A DNA stretch of 64,000 bases from Sphingobacteriales bacterium (GTDB lineage Bacteria > Bacteroidota > Bacteroidia > Sphingobacteriales > Sphingobacteriaceae): the NCBI GenBank assembly GCA_028288165.1, contig JAQBOG010000038.1:1-64000 (forward strand). Direction: 5' to 3'. Shown in pieces: positions 28,494 through 36,045 of the stretch. The stretch's first letter is position 1. Every line of letters begins with the position of its first letter. The notes below the pieces were generated by a model, which searched no databases, was not told the DNA's origin, and saw only the letters and a list, made by a program, of their open reading frames with translations. Made by a program: the position numbers and the translations under genes.

Positions 28494-28553
28494 TATTATG
28501 ATACGATATTAACCTAGTTCTAGAATTTATGCTATTTTAGAGTTATCATAATA
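28494..28553. promoter_or_regulatory. inverted repeat between ppsA and the AraC regulator
   Basis: TATTATGATA at 28494-28503 and its exact reverse complement TATCATAATA at 28544-28553. The second half-site ends 2 bp before the regulator ATG. Arms 50 bp apart would face the same side of the helix roughly every five turns, which suits a looping AraC-type operator controlling both divergent units. This is inference from position and symmetry. Confidence 0.5.
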
Positions 28554-28555
28554 CA

Positions 28556-29440
28556 ATGAAAACGATCTTCTACCCTTATTTTAAAGAGAATAAGAACTCT
28601 TTCAACCTTGTAGAGAGCAATATTTATCATGCATTAAATGATTTTCATTACCACGAGGAACTGGAATTAATTTATGTTACCGAAGGACAGGGGCTCCTAT
28701 TGATAGGCGATCAGTTTGAGCAGTTGATAACTGGGGACATGATTCTGATCGGAGGGAATGTGCCTCATATGTTTAAGTTCGATACATTTAGGTTTGAAAA
28801 TGAGCTCTTAAATTGGGGAAAGATTGACCTGCCATTAAAACTTGTTAGCTTACACTTTGATCCTCACTCCTGGGGACAGAGCTTCTTAGCACTGCCTGAA
28901 AATGAAACACTGAACCAGCTTTTTACAGATTGTAAGAGAGGAATGATGATTAAAGGGGCTGATAAAGAACAGGTAAAAGACTTGATGATGAAATTGATAA
29001 AGGCACCGGCCTACGAACATTTTTTATTGTTGATCCAGCTCTTTAATACAATAGCCCTTAGCAAAACCTTTAGTTTTCTAACCAAATTGTTGAATAAAAA
29101 TCCCTATACTAAAATTGATGAGCATCGGTTATCGACGATCTATATTTATACTCTAAACAATTTTACAAGAACTATCACACTAAAGGAAATAGCTGACATC
29201 ACTTATATGTGTCCAAATGCCTTTTGCCGTTATTTTAAATTACGTACCAAAAAGAGTTATTTTGAGTTTCTAATGGAAGTCCGAATAAATTACGCGTGTA
29301 AGTTATTACGCGAAAAAGACTTTAATACAGTTGTAATCTGTTATAATTCAGGGTTTGGGAATCTTTCTAATTTCAACCGGCATTTTAAGGCGTTGACCGG
29401 AAAAACGCCTTTGGAGTATCGGAGAAGTTTTGCTTCTTAG
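28556..29440 (+). CDS. AraC-family transcriptional regulator with cupin sensor domain
   Basis: 294 residues. Residues 1-120 form a cupin-like ligand domain (FHYHEELELIYVTEGQGLLLIGDQ, then GDMILIGGNVPH). The C-terminal 100 residues contain two helix-turn-helix units, ending in the AraC signature (VVICYNSGFGNLSNFNRHFKALTGKTPLEYRR). It is divergent from ppsA-fbp and is the obvious candidate to control them and itself. The cupin metal/ligand residues suggest a small sugar or organic acid as signal, which is not determinable here. Confidence 0.92.
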   Translation: MKTIFYPYFKENKNSFNLVESNIYHALNDFHYHEELELIYVTEGQGLLLIGDQFEQLITGDMILIGGNVPHMFKFDTFRFENELLNWGKIDLPLKLVSLHFDPHSWGQSFLALPENETLNQLFTDCKRGMMIKGADKEQVKDLMMKLIKAPAYEHFLLLIQLFNTIALSKTFSFLTKLLNKNPYTKIDEHRLSTIYIYTLNNFTRTITLKEIADITYMCPNAFCRYFKLRTKKSYFEFLMEVRINYACKLLREKDFNTVVICYNSGFGNLSNFNRHFKALTGKTPLEYRRSFAS

Positions 29441-29516
29441 TTGCTCGATAGGCTTGGATTCAAATAGCACCACCTTTCGGGAGGCTAATAAGGTCTTGCA
29501 TACATTTTTAGAAAAC

Positions 29517-30746
29517 TTACTCCAAATTCGAATTCCTTTGTGGAATCACTAACGTGAATTTGGTTTCTTGGTCAGTTGATGCCATATCAAGTGTGCCGCC
29601 ATGAGCACGGGCTATTTCAGAAGCGATGTACAAGCCAAGTCCTAATCCTTGTTGCCCTGGTTTAACCTCACCACGCGAAAAGGGCTTAAACATACGATCC
29701 ATTACGGTTGGCGGAATTTTAGTGCTTGAGTTAGTAATTGATAATATAAATTCTTCTGTGGTGTAAAGGGCGTTTACCGTAACTGGAGCATCTGTATTCC
29801 CATAAGTAAGTGCATTACTTAAAAGATTTGAAAATAGCTGGGCGATACGTTTACTATCACAATCAACAGGATAATCATTGAGCGAAAACTCTGTCACGAT
29901 GGTGCGGTCTGGCCAAAGAATATGTAATTCAGTAATTACTTGATTTAAAACTTCCTCCAATGAATAGTCGGGTTTCCTGTTCAACGTAATGCCACCGCCC
30001 AACCGTCCGCGAGCAAAATCAAGTATATTTTCAATTAAACCGGTCATTCTGTAAGATGAATCTTGAATGATGTTTACAAGTCGCAAACTTCTTTCGGGTA
30101 ACGGTGTTCTAGCAAGAAATTGCGCACTTGTAGATACAGCACCTAAAGGATTACGCAGATCATGACCCAGAATAGCGATAAACTGATCTCGCAACTCTGC
30201 GTTTTTTCGTTCCTCTTCAAGTTTCTTTTCAGATTGGGAGAGTTGCTCCAACGCGTTAAGATGAAATGCAATTAGCTCGGCAAATAGCTTGAACATTCCT
30301 ACTGTTTGGGGATTGTTGATTTTAGCCGGCTTAGGATCAATTGCACACAAAGTGCCAAAAAAATCTCCATTTGTTAAATAGATGGGCATAGATATATAGC
30401 TTCGAAAGCCATATAATTCTGGTGTAGAGTGTTGGTTATAAATTGAATCTGATTTAACATCATCAATAATCACCGCTTTCCCGCTTTGTCTAATCTCGTC
30501 ACAAATTGTTGTTTGTAGTTTTAGTTCTTCCCCGGGTATCAGTCCAAACTGTATTTCATCACGAACTCCGCAAGCAATCCACCTATTTTCAGTGACGCGG
30601 GCAATCGCTGCAAAGCCCATCCCGGTTGAGCGGCAAATAACTTCAAGAATATTTGAAATAACTGGAATGCGTTTTATTGACTCCACATCGGCTTGGAGAC
30701 TAGCTTCTGAATCGATCACCTTTTCTTCTTTTAAGTTGAACTTCAC
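29517..30746 (-). CDS. GAF-domain sensor histidine kinase
   Basis: 409 residues, no membrane helices, so cytoplasmic. Residues 25-170 are a GAF domain (MGFAAIARVTENRWIACGVRD, SYISMPIYLTNGDFFGTLCAID). A short coiled coil leads to the HisKA domain with the phosphoacceptor His in ILGHDLRNPLG (about 193). The ATPase domain has the N box (FSNLLSNALTYGN) and G box (GLGLGLYIASEIARAHGG). Such GAF kinases often sense redox state or light when a chromophore Cys is present; no clear bilin-binding motif is seen. No response regulator is adjacent. Confidence 0.92.
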   Translation of the reverse strand: MKFNLKEEKVIDSEASLQADVESIKRIPVISNILEVICRSTGMGFAAIARVTENRWIACGVRDEIQFGLIPGEELKLQTTICDEIRQSGKAVIIDDVKSDSIYNQHSTPELYGFRSYISMPIYLTNGDFFGTLCAIDPKPAKINNPQTVGMFKLFAELIAFHLNALEQLSQSEKKLEEERKNAELRDQFIAILGHDLRNPLGAVSTSAQFLARTPLPERSLRLVNIIQDSSYRMTGLIENILDFARGRLGGGITLNRKPDYSLEEVLNQVITELHILWPDRTIVTEFSLNDYPVDCDSKRIAQLFSNLLSNALTYGNTDAPVTVNALYTTEEFILSITNSSTKIPPTVMDRMFKPFSRGEVKPGQQGLGLGLYIASEIARAHGGTLDMASTDQETKFTLVIPQRNSNLE

Positions 30747-30911
30747 GGGTAGAATATAGAAACAAAATAATTATTAATATCTAATAATGCAAGACACCGA
30801 ATTGTAATAGAATAAAGTATCCATAAGTTCAATTTGACCGGACTTAGTCTAAAATCATATTTATTAATGTAAGAAACATTCAACTTCTAATTACCTGTTG
30901 ACCTTCTTTTG

Positions 30912-30925
30912 CATTTGATCAAATG
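30912..30925. promoter_or_regulatory. 14-bp perfect palindrome upstream of the histidine kinase
   Basis: CATTTGATCAAATG lies in the 302-bp gap between the divergent histidine kinase and the 81-residue protein. It could be an operator; nothing else in the gap stands out. Confidence 0.25.
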
Positions 30926-31048
30926 ATAGAAACTATGTGTGCATTTACTTGTGAAGTTTATCAATTTACTTGGTTTTAGAACATGTGATAACAGTGTAGG
31001 TTTATATGATACTTATAACCTTATTAACCAATTGTTCCTGCCATTGTT

Positions 31049-31294
31049 ATGACTATATATGAGTTCCTTGAATTAAATTTTGATGAACAACAGAATGCTT
31101 TATTAAACGGCGTTCTGGTAGCAAACAGAAGGCATTCCAGAGGTATTTGTCAACTTTATATATTGGGTGATTTTTTTGTTGAAATTTTGTATGGCCCTGA
31201 AGACTTTAGGATATTAAAACTTCAGCCACTTGTATTTAATGATTCACTCGAGCCTTATCTGTCTCAAATTTCAATTGATGATCTTAATATATAG
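31049..31294 (+). CDS. small conserved-looking protein of unknown function
   Basis: 81 residues with a balanced, structured composition: MTIYEFLELNFDEQQNALLN, then a beta-rich middle (QLYILGDFFVEILYGPEDFR) and a short acidic tail. No signal peptide or membrane segment. I do not recognise a domain. The 207 bp after it up to the lipoprotein gene look noncoding. Confidence 0.55.
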   Translation: MTIYEFLELNFDEQQNALLNGVLVANRRHSRGICQLYILGDFFVEILYGPEDFRILKLQPLVFNDSLEPYLSQISIDDLNI

Positions 31295-31501
31295 TTTCCT
31301 ATTGGAGATTCTTAATATCAATTAACATGTTAAAAATGTGATTAAAACAATGTTGTAATAGCCATAAGGCAACCCGATGTTAGGCAAGACTAATAAATCA
31401 AAAACAAAATGGTCGAATTTGGGTTAATCCTTATGCTAGAAATTCAACTGGCAATAACTGTTAATATAAAATAACCACGTTTAAACGCTAAAACTATTTT
31501 G

Positions 31502-32239
31502 ATGAAAAACTATTTAATTTTATTGCTGTTGCCATTTGCTTTATCGTCATGCAAAAAAGATAAGCCTGTTAAAGAGACCTCCACACCTGTTAAGTTTATT
31601 ACAACGGATTATTCATATTTAGGAACTTACGATGATCAAGGGAAACCGAATTTGGTAGAAAAAGATGTTGTAAGTACAGAACTCGTGAACTATGTAAATA
31701 CTAGCTTGCCGGAAAAAGGTGATATTTCAAAAACACATCCTGAATTTCTAAAAAATGCGGACTTGGCTATTTCAGCTAAATCTGACGTTTACATAACTTT
31801 CACTTCTGAAGGAACTGGTTTTGCAAATTCCGTAGGTTATTATCTATACAAAACAGGTAGCTCACCCGTGAAGCCAGCTGATATTGAAAAAATCACTTAT
31901 ATATTTCCTAATGCATCTTCAAATAAAGGAGGAACATTAAGGCCAGGTGATAAGGTGAAACTCGGCACAATTGAATCAGGGATGTCCATCGGATTTGTAT
32001 TATTAGAAAAGGGATGGGATAGTGTAACGAAAACAGTCAATAAAGATGCCCCGCATTATTGCTCAAATAAAGCGTTAAATCCAGAAGATAATGATCTTTT
32101 AAAGCCTCACACTGTTCTTTTTGATTATCCAGCGGAACACAAAGTGATTATAGGTTTTGAAGATACTAATCGCACATTGGCATCTTGTGATCATGATTTC
32201 AACGATGTAGTTATTTATGCAACTGTGGTAGCTAAATAA
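31502..32239 (+). CDS. DUF4114 lipoprotein
   Basis: 245 residues from the ATG at 31502 (an in-frame TTG lies one codon earlier). The signal peptide ends in a lipobox (LPFALSSCKKD), so the protein is lipid-anchored. The C-terminal end has the DUF4114 signature: VIIGFEDTNR followed by DHDFNDVVIYATV. DUF4114 domains are found in secreted and surface proteins and often bind calcium through such Asp-rich loops. Function is unknown. It stands alone, followed by an interspersed repeat and a strong terminator. Confidence 0.85.
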   Translation: MKNYLILLLLPFALSSCKKDKPVKETSTPVKFITTDYSYLGTYDDQGKPNLVEKDVVSTELVNYVNTSLPEKGDISKTHPEFLKNADLAISAKSDVYITFTSEGTGFANSVGYYLYKTGSSPVKPADIEKITYIFPNASSNKGGTLRPGDKVKLGTIESGMSIGFVLLEKGWDSVTKTVNKDAPHYCSNKALNPEDNDLLKPHTVLFDYPAEHKVIIGFEDTNRTLASCDHDFNDVVIYATVVAK

Positions 32240-32313
32240 GTGGGAGTAAGTCATTATATTTTTCCAGAAAACGTGAATTCGATTATGAATAATATTCAGA
32301 AAATAGTGATATT

Positions 32314-32403
32314 GGGCGTTCGGGCGGGCTTTTCGTTACAATCTTTTCGCCCCGGAGAAGGGCAAAAAGGATTTTCACTTCAATCCCTAACGCAAAACCT
32401 AGC
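32314..32403 (-). repeat. interspersed hairpin repeat, copy 3
   Basis: Inverse orientation: GGGCGTTCGGGCGGGC at the left end and CCCTAACGCAAAACCTAGC at the right. The hairpin arms are TTTTTGCCC and GGGGCGAAAA, so one arm has a G-T pair. It lies 75 bp after the DUF4114 gene. A 66-codon open frame that crosses it is not a gene. Confidence 0.85.
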
Positions 32404-32490
32404 AAGTTTCACAAACGCGTTTTATAGTACGTCTTTTTGAGTCCCAAACCATATTTTAAAGTGAACCAGCTTCATAAGTAAAAAGAAGTA

Positions 32491-32539
32491 TAAACTAAAA
32501 GAGTGCAATGGCTATCAACCATTGCACTCTTTTAGTTTA
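32491..32539 (+). terminator. strong bidirectional hairpin
   Basis: A perfect 21-bp stem (TAAACTAAAAGAGTGCAATGG and its complement) with a 7-nt loop CTATCAA. It separates the DUF4114 lipoprotein gene from the convergent J-domain gene. The 120 bp after it hold nothing visible. Confidence 0.8.
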
Positions 32540-32660
32540 TATACTACTCAATATATTAATTCAATTCAAGCTCTTGGAGCATAAGGATAATCTTGAATAA
32601 TTTCTAAACAAACAACATCTTAATTGTAATACAAAAACGAGTTATTTATATCATTGACAA

Positions 32661-33110
32661 TTAAGCTGTAGTGGTTTGTTTGCTTATATTTCTGTACACA
32701 TAACTGTTGTAAATATGTCTACGAGCAAACCGGCCAGGCGAATCAGCATTTATTAATTTTACATAGATGTTTTTTGGAACATCGAAGTACTCGTAACAGC
32801 TGCCATCGAAGAAAGTTATTTTTAAAGTTTGGCCAGTGTATGAAAAATCGGTAATAGAAGAAGTAAGCGTAGTGCTCGTGTATTCGTTAATATACTGAGC
32901 TTGTGTTTCAGGAGAGATGCTTACTAAGAAATGATAGGCTTCAATTATTTCCTTACTCTTTTCTTCGGCCTCTAATTTTTGGTCATTATTTTCAATAAAT
33001 TTATCAGGATGCCAATCCTTCATCAAGTTCCGGTAAACGGTTTTTAATTCTTTTAATTCGGTAGTTTTATTTACACTTAATAGTTTTCTGTAATCAACAA
33101 TTTTCTTCAT
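32661..33110 (-). CDS. J-domain / KTSC-domain fusion protein
   Basis: 149 residues. Residues 5-70 are a J domain with the invariant HPD motif in MKDWHPDKFIEN, which stimulates the ATPase of an Hsp70 (DnaK). Residues 85-145 match the KTSC domain: SSITDFSYTGQTLKITFFDG, YEYFDVP and GRFARRHIYNSYVY. There is no G/F linker or zinc finger, so this is a specialised co-chaperone rather than DnaJ. KTSC is a small domain of unknown function that may choose the client. It is transcribed alone, with a hairpin in its leader. Confidence 0.85.
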   Translation of the reverse strand: MKKIVDYRKLLSVNKTTELKELKTVYRNLMKDWHPDKFIENNDQKLEAEEKSKEIIEAYHFLVSISPETQAQYINEYTSTTLTSSITDFSYTGQTLKITFFDGSCYEYFDVPKNIYVKLINADSPGRFARRHIYNSYVYRNISKQTTTA

Positions 33111-33129
33111 GAAATTTTTTTAATGTATT

Positions 33130-33155
33130 TTATCGATGAAACTTTCAGTCGATAA
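33130..33155 (-). promoter_or_regulatory. leader hairpin of the J-domain/KTSC gene
   Basis: TTATCGA and TCGATAA form a 7-bp stem around a 12-nt loop. A TATCTTTG -7 box on the minus strand (33162-33169) would start the RNA within a few bases of the stem, so the hairpin would be at the very 5' end of the message. It could stabilise the RNA or be an operator. Confidence 0.4.
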
Positions 33156-33306
33156 AGTTTACAAAGATAAAATTTTAACAAAGAGTATGAAAAGGAAATT
33201 TTGATAAAGGGTCTTAACTATAAGATTACAAATGCAATTTAAAGATTGATGCTTATAGCATTTGAAGGAAATAGGTAAGGATTCAGGCTTATTAAGGAAA
33301 ACTTAA

Positions 33307-33342
33307 AATTAAAAGCGCTTCTAACCCAAAAGGGAAGAAGCG
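33307..33342 (-). terminator. probable terminator of the 69-residue gene
   Basis: On the minus strand, CGCTTCT and AGAAGCG pair around an inner CCC/GGG pair, followed by CTTTTAATTTT. It lies about 180 bp past the stop of the small gene at 33517. The 406 bp between this gene and the J-domain gene hold no other coding signal. Confidence 0.5.
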
Positions 33343-33516
33343 TATTTCAGAGTATTAATAAATTAATTTTACAATGATGTTATAATGTGATGGGTGAAAA
33401 CAATGCTAAACCCTTGATTTTTTGGGGCTTAATGTTGATTGTTGTAGAACAAAATGATGAATAAACCAGATACATTTATCTTAATATGATTACCAATTTA
33501 TCTTTCTTGTCAACGA

Positions 33517-33726
33517 TTACTCATGAGGAAGCACGGATGTAGACGAGACATTAAAAGAAGCTTCAGTTTTCTGTTTAGGTAAATCGTAAGATCTTCGGTT
33601 GCCTTCTTTATTACATTGGCCCAATGCAACATAAATAAGTATAAAAATAAGGATAGTGGAGAAGCAACCTCCACCTAATTTTTTTGCACCATAACCAGCG
33701 ATAATTGTTTTGAAAAAATTATTCAT
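33517..33726 (-). CDS. small single-helix membrane protein
   Basis: 69 residues: a short N-terminal amphipathic part (MNNFFKTIIAGYGAKKLGGG), one membrane helix (about residues 22-37) and a polar tail rich in Ser, Lys and Glu. Unrecognised. The ATG is preceded by an AT-rich leader that can form a hairpin (33737-33769, arms TTAAAGTTT and AAACTTTAA). Moderately sure that it is a real gene. Confidence 0.5.
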   Translation of the reverse strand: MNNFFKTIIAGYGAKKLGGGCFSTILIFILIYVALGQCNKEGNRRSYDLPKQKTEASFNVSSTSVLPHE

Positions 33727-33890
33727 AAGTAGTAGTTTAAAGTTTCAAATTTTCTAATTCAAACTTTAAGCCAATAACATACAGTATGAGAACTATCTTA
33801 AACTATAATAGCAGGGAGTGCTATTAATTATTATATATGCATTCCGGGATAAGAAAAAAATTGACCAGGATAGTAAGAGTCTTAAAGGTA

Positions 33891-34061
33891 TTAATGAAAA
33901 GCTATGTAAGCTTTTAAATCATACTCTAATTCTTCTTCTCTAAAGTGTTTAATGGCATTATTGATTTTAATTGCCACAGTTTTGCCATAAAAGTTTTTTA
34001 CAACTGTACCTTTTTCGCCTGTTGATTTTACTATTACTTTCTCTTGTGCTTCGAATGACAT
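33891..34061 (-). CDS. small KOW-like protein
   Basis: 56 residues read from the ATG at 34061: MSFEAQEKVIVKSTGEKGTV, then VKNFYGKTVAIKINNAIKHF, ending EYDLKAYIAFH. The pattern 'exceeds a turn, GEKGTVVKNFYGKTVAI' with alternating hydrophobics resembles a small SH3/KOW barrel that could bind nucleic acid. The codon pattern is good throughout and a TAA ends it. Function unknown. It is too short to be found by a 60-codon cut-off. Confidence 0.55.
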   Translation of the reverse strand: MSFEAQEKVIVKSTGEKGTVVKNFYGKTVAIKINNAIKHFREEELEYDLKAYIAFH

Positions 34062-34286
34062 GGGTTTCCAGTTAAAATGTAACGTAAATATATGTATAAT
34101 AGGTGCATAAAAACGCGAATTTTTGTACTTCTTTGCTCTAAAAATGAAGTAAAAGAATTGCTTTACATTTCGATTTTTTAATTTATATGCTTTATTTTCA
34201 ATATGTTATAAATTAACTTATCTTTTTTGCATAAAAACGACACATTTAGTAAACAATTTCCATGATTTATTGTCTTTAATAAACAA

Positions 34287-34357
34287 GGTCGGATGGCCGA
34301 GTGGGAAGGCAAGGATCCGCAAGATCTTCAACATTGGTTCGAACCCTTTTCCGACCT
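34287..34357 (+). tRNA. unusual tRNA-Cys (anticodon GCA), possibly a pseudo-tRNA
   Basis: 71 nt, the usual length of tRNA-Cys. The acceptor stem GGTCGGA/TCCGACC is perfect and the discriminator is T (U73), a Cys identity base. The D arm is GCCGAGTGGGAAGGC. The anticodon stem AGGAT/ATCTT (one G-T pair) closes the loop CCGCAAG, with GCA at 34319-34321. Two oddities: position 33 is C instead of the nearly invariant U, and the T stem ATTGG/CCTTT has two T-T mismatches although the loop TTCGAAC is kept. CCA is not encoded. Confidence 0.65.
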
Positions 34358-34368
34358 CACAACTACCT

Positions 34369-34401
34369 AAAGCCGTGCAGTTTTTAATTGCATGGCTTTT
34401 T
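34369..34401 (+). terminator. terminator after tRNA-Cys
   Basis: AAAGCC-G-TGCA pairs with TGCA-T-GGCTTT, followed by a run of T. It starts 12 bp after the tRNA end, which suggests the tRNA region is or was transcribed as its own unit. Confidence 0.6.
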
Positions 34402-34555
34402 AATTATAGCTTATAGTGGCTAATCATTTAATAAAATACCCAAAGATGTATCATTAATAATATATCTTTAATGGATAAAAAAGTGGTTAAAGAGGTGTAT
34501 TTTGCGCTGAAAGCCATTTGTTAATTTCATTTCAGTTATAACCTTCTCAAATATT

Positions 34556-34717
34556 ATGAGTTCAAAATTGATTCAATCCCTAGACCCTATACAATTCGAA
34601 AATGAATTAAACGCTTATCTTGAAAGCAATAGTCATTTTCCATTATTTGACATTAAATTTAATACCACAATGAATGAGGGGAATATTCACTATTCGGCCT
34701 TAATTGTTTTTAAATAA
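34556..34717 (+). CDS. small hypothetical protein
   Basis: 53 residues: MSSKLIQSLDPIQFENELNA, YLESNSHFPLFDIKF and MNEGNIHYSALIVFK. The sequence has an even helix-then-strand pattern that looks like a folded small protein. Unrecognised. The following 372 bp up to the receiver gene are AT-rich and show only a direct repeat of TAATATCAGTAA (near 34778 and 34833). Confidence 0.45.
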   Translation: MSSKLIQSLDPIQFENELNAYLESNSHFPLFDIKFNTTMNEGNIHYSALIVFK

Positions 34718-35089
34718 GTGATTTGCCGGATTGAAAGTTTAGATTTGACTTCAAACTTTGAGATGTTTGCGGCACAATAATATCAGTAATGTGATACAAA
34801 AACAAAAAATCGGATTTTTCTGTTAATATCAGTAACGTTCTTAAGTAGTTAGAAACGTTAAAAATAATTTTTGTATAAAATTATCACATATATTTTATTG
34901 TTTAGCTTTTGGTTTATATCTTACATGAGAAATTCACACCGTGTTGTGTATAGCTTGAGATTGAAAGTAAAAGACGAGCTCAGTTCCTGATTATAGGTCT
35001 GTTAATTGTAACAAAAACTTCGTTGTCAGTAAATGGGTTTATTCTGTAAAAATTTATACACTTGATTTTATTAAATAGTTTAAATTTGC

Positions 35090-35473
35090 ATGATGGATAA
35101 ACGTATTCTTATTTGTGATGATGATACCGACATACTTTCAATTTGCACTTATATTTTAGAAGAGCAGAATTGGGAAGTACATACCAAGACAAATTGCATT
35201 GATATTACTGAGGTAGTAAGATCCATTAAGCCTTCCGTTATATTAATGGATAATTGGATTCCTGATACCGGAGGCATTGTTGCAACTCAAAGTATAAAAG
35301 CAGATCCTGAGCTAAGTAATATTCCTATAATTTATTTCTCGGCTAATAACGATATCAAATCTTTAGCTAAAGAAGCCGGGGCGGATGCATTTCTTGAAAA
35401 GCCTTTTGATATTGAGGATTTGGAACGGGTTGTATTAAGTGTGTTGAAACAGTTTTCAAGTACTAATACCTAA
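35090..35473 (+). CDS. single-domain response regulator (CheY-like receiver)
   Basis: 127 residues, or 126 from the second ATG (35093). The acidic pocket is ILICDDDTDILS, the phosphoacceptor Asp is in VILMDNWIPDTGG and the conserved Lys in FLEKPFDIED. No output domain. It is related in layout to the receiver at 2.26 kb but differs in sequence. A TAAATTTG box at 35081-35088 lies so close that the message could start at the second ATG (leaderless). Confidence 0.88.
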   Translation: MMDKRILICDDDTDILSICTYILEEQNWEVHTKTNCIDITEVVRSIKPSVILMDNWIPDTGGIVATQSIKADPELSNIPIIYFSANNDIKSLAKEAGADAFLEKPFDIEDLERVVLSVLKQFSSTNT

Positions 35474-35481
35474 TGCAATAA

Positions 35482-35631
35482 CGGCATAATTTTTATCAGT
35501 TAAAATATGCCTGGAAAAAGAAAAAATCGCCTGAAAATAATCCCTGCTGGAATGGTTACGAGCAAATAGGGATGAAAAAGAAGAATGGTAAAGAAGTGCC
35601 AAACTGTGTTCCTGAAAAAGAAGAACGCTAA
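35482..35631 (+). pseudogene. remnant of a small CWxGY/VPNCVP protein
   Basis: An open stretch without a start codon that ends AWKKKKSPENNPCWNGYEQ, IGMKKKNGKEVPNCVPEKEE and a stop at 35629. The pattern NPCWxGYxxIGMKxKNGKxVPNCVP is a recurring C-terminal tail of small proteins found in phages and Bacteroidota. The first part is missing, so it is probably a decayed gene. The bases from 35640 to 35869 show nothing else. Confidence 0.45.
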
Positions 35632-35869
35632 AAGGATAAATAGCAACCCTAAAACGTTTTCTCTAACATCTTCTCCTATAAAACCCCATTAATATTAACA
35701 GTAAAGGATTATTGAGGTACTTTTTAAATACCAAAATTCCCCTGTTTTCATTTTCTTTAGGGATCGTTTGTATATATGCTTCATTGCCTAATGTACCGCA
35801 GTGTTGATATTTCAGTAAAGAATAATCACTGACAGTTTTCGCTACTTTCTAACAGTCTTATTTAACGTT

Positions 35870-35961
35870 GCTAGGTTTTGCGTTAGGGAATGTAGTGAAA
35901 ATCCTTTTTGCCCTCTTCCTTCGGGCAAAAAGATTGTAACGGAACGCCCGCTCGAACGCCC
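35870..35961 (+). repeat. interspersed hairpin repeat, copy 4
   Basis: 92 bp, the best example: GCTAGGTTTTGCGTTAGGG at the left, hairpin arms TTTTTGCCC and GGGCAAAAA around TCTTCCTTC, GATTGTAACGGAACGCCCGC, and CTCGAACGCCC at the right. A further shared word, ATAATCGAACTCAGGTT, follows at 35983-35999 and also after copy 6, so the element may extend that far. Confidence 0.88.
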
Positions 35962-36045
35962 AAACTAAATTCACAAATTTTAATAATCGAACTCAGGTTT
36001 TTAATATAATTTCTATTCATTGTATATTAGTCAAAAGATCATACC

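Noticed and set aside
32240..32440. 66-codon open frame directly after the DUF4114 gene
   Set aside because: It begins on a non-ATG codon and is mostly the translation of interspersed repeat copy 3.
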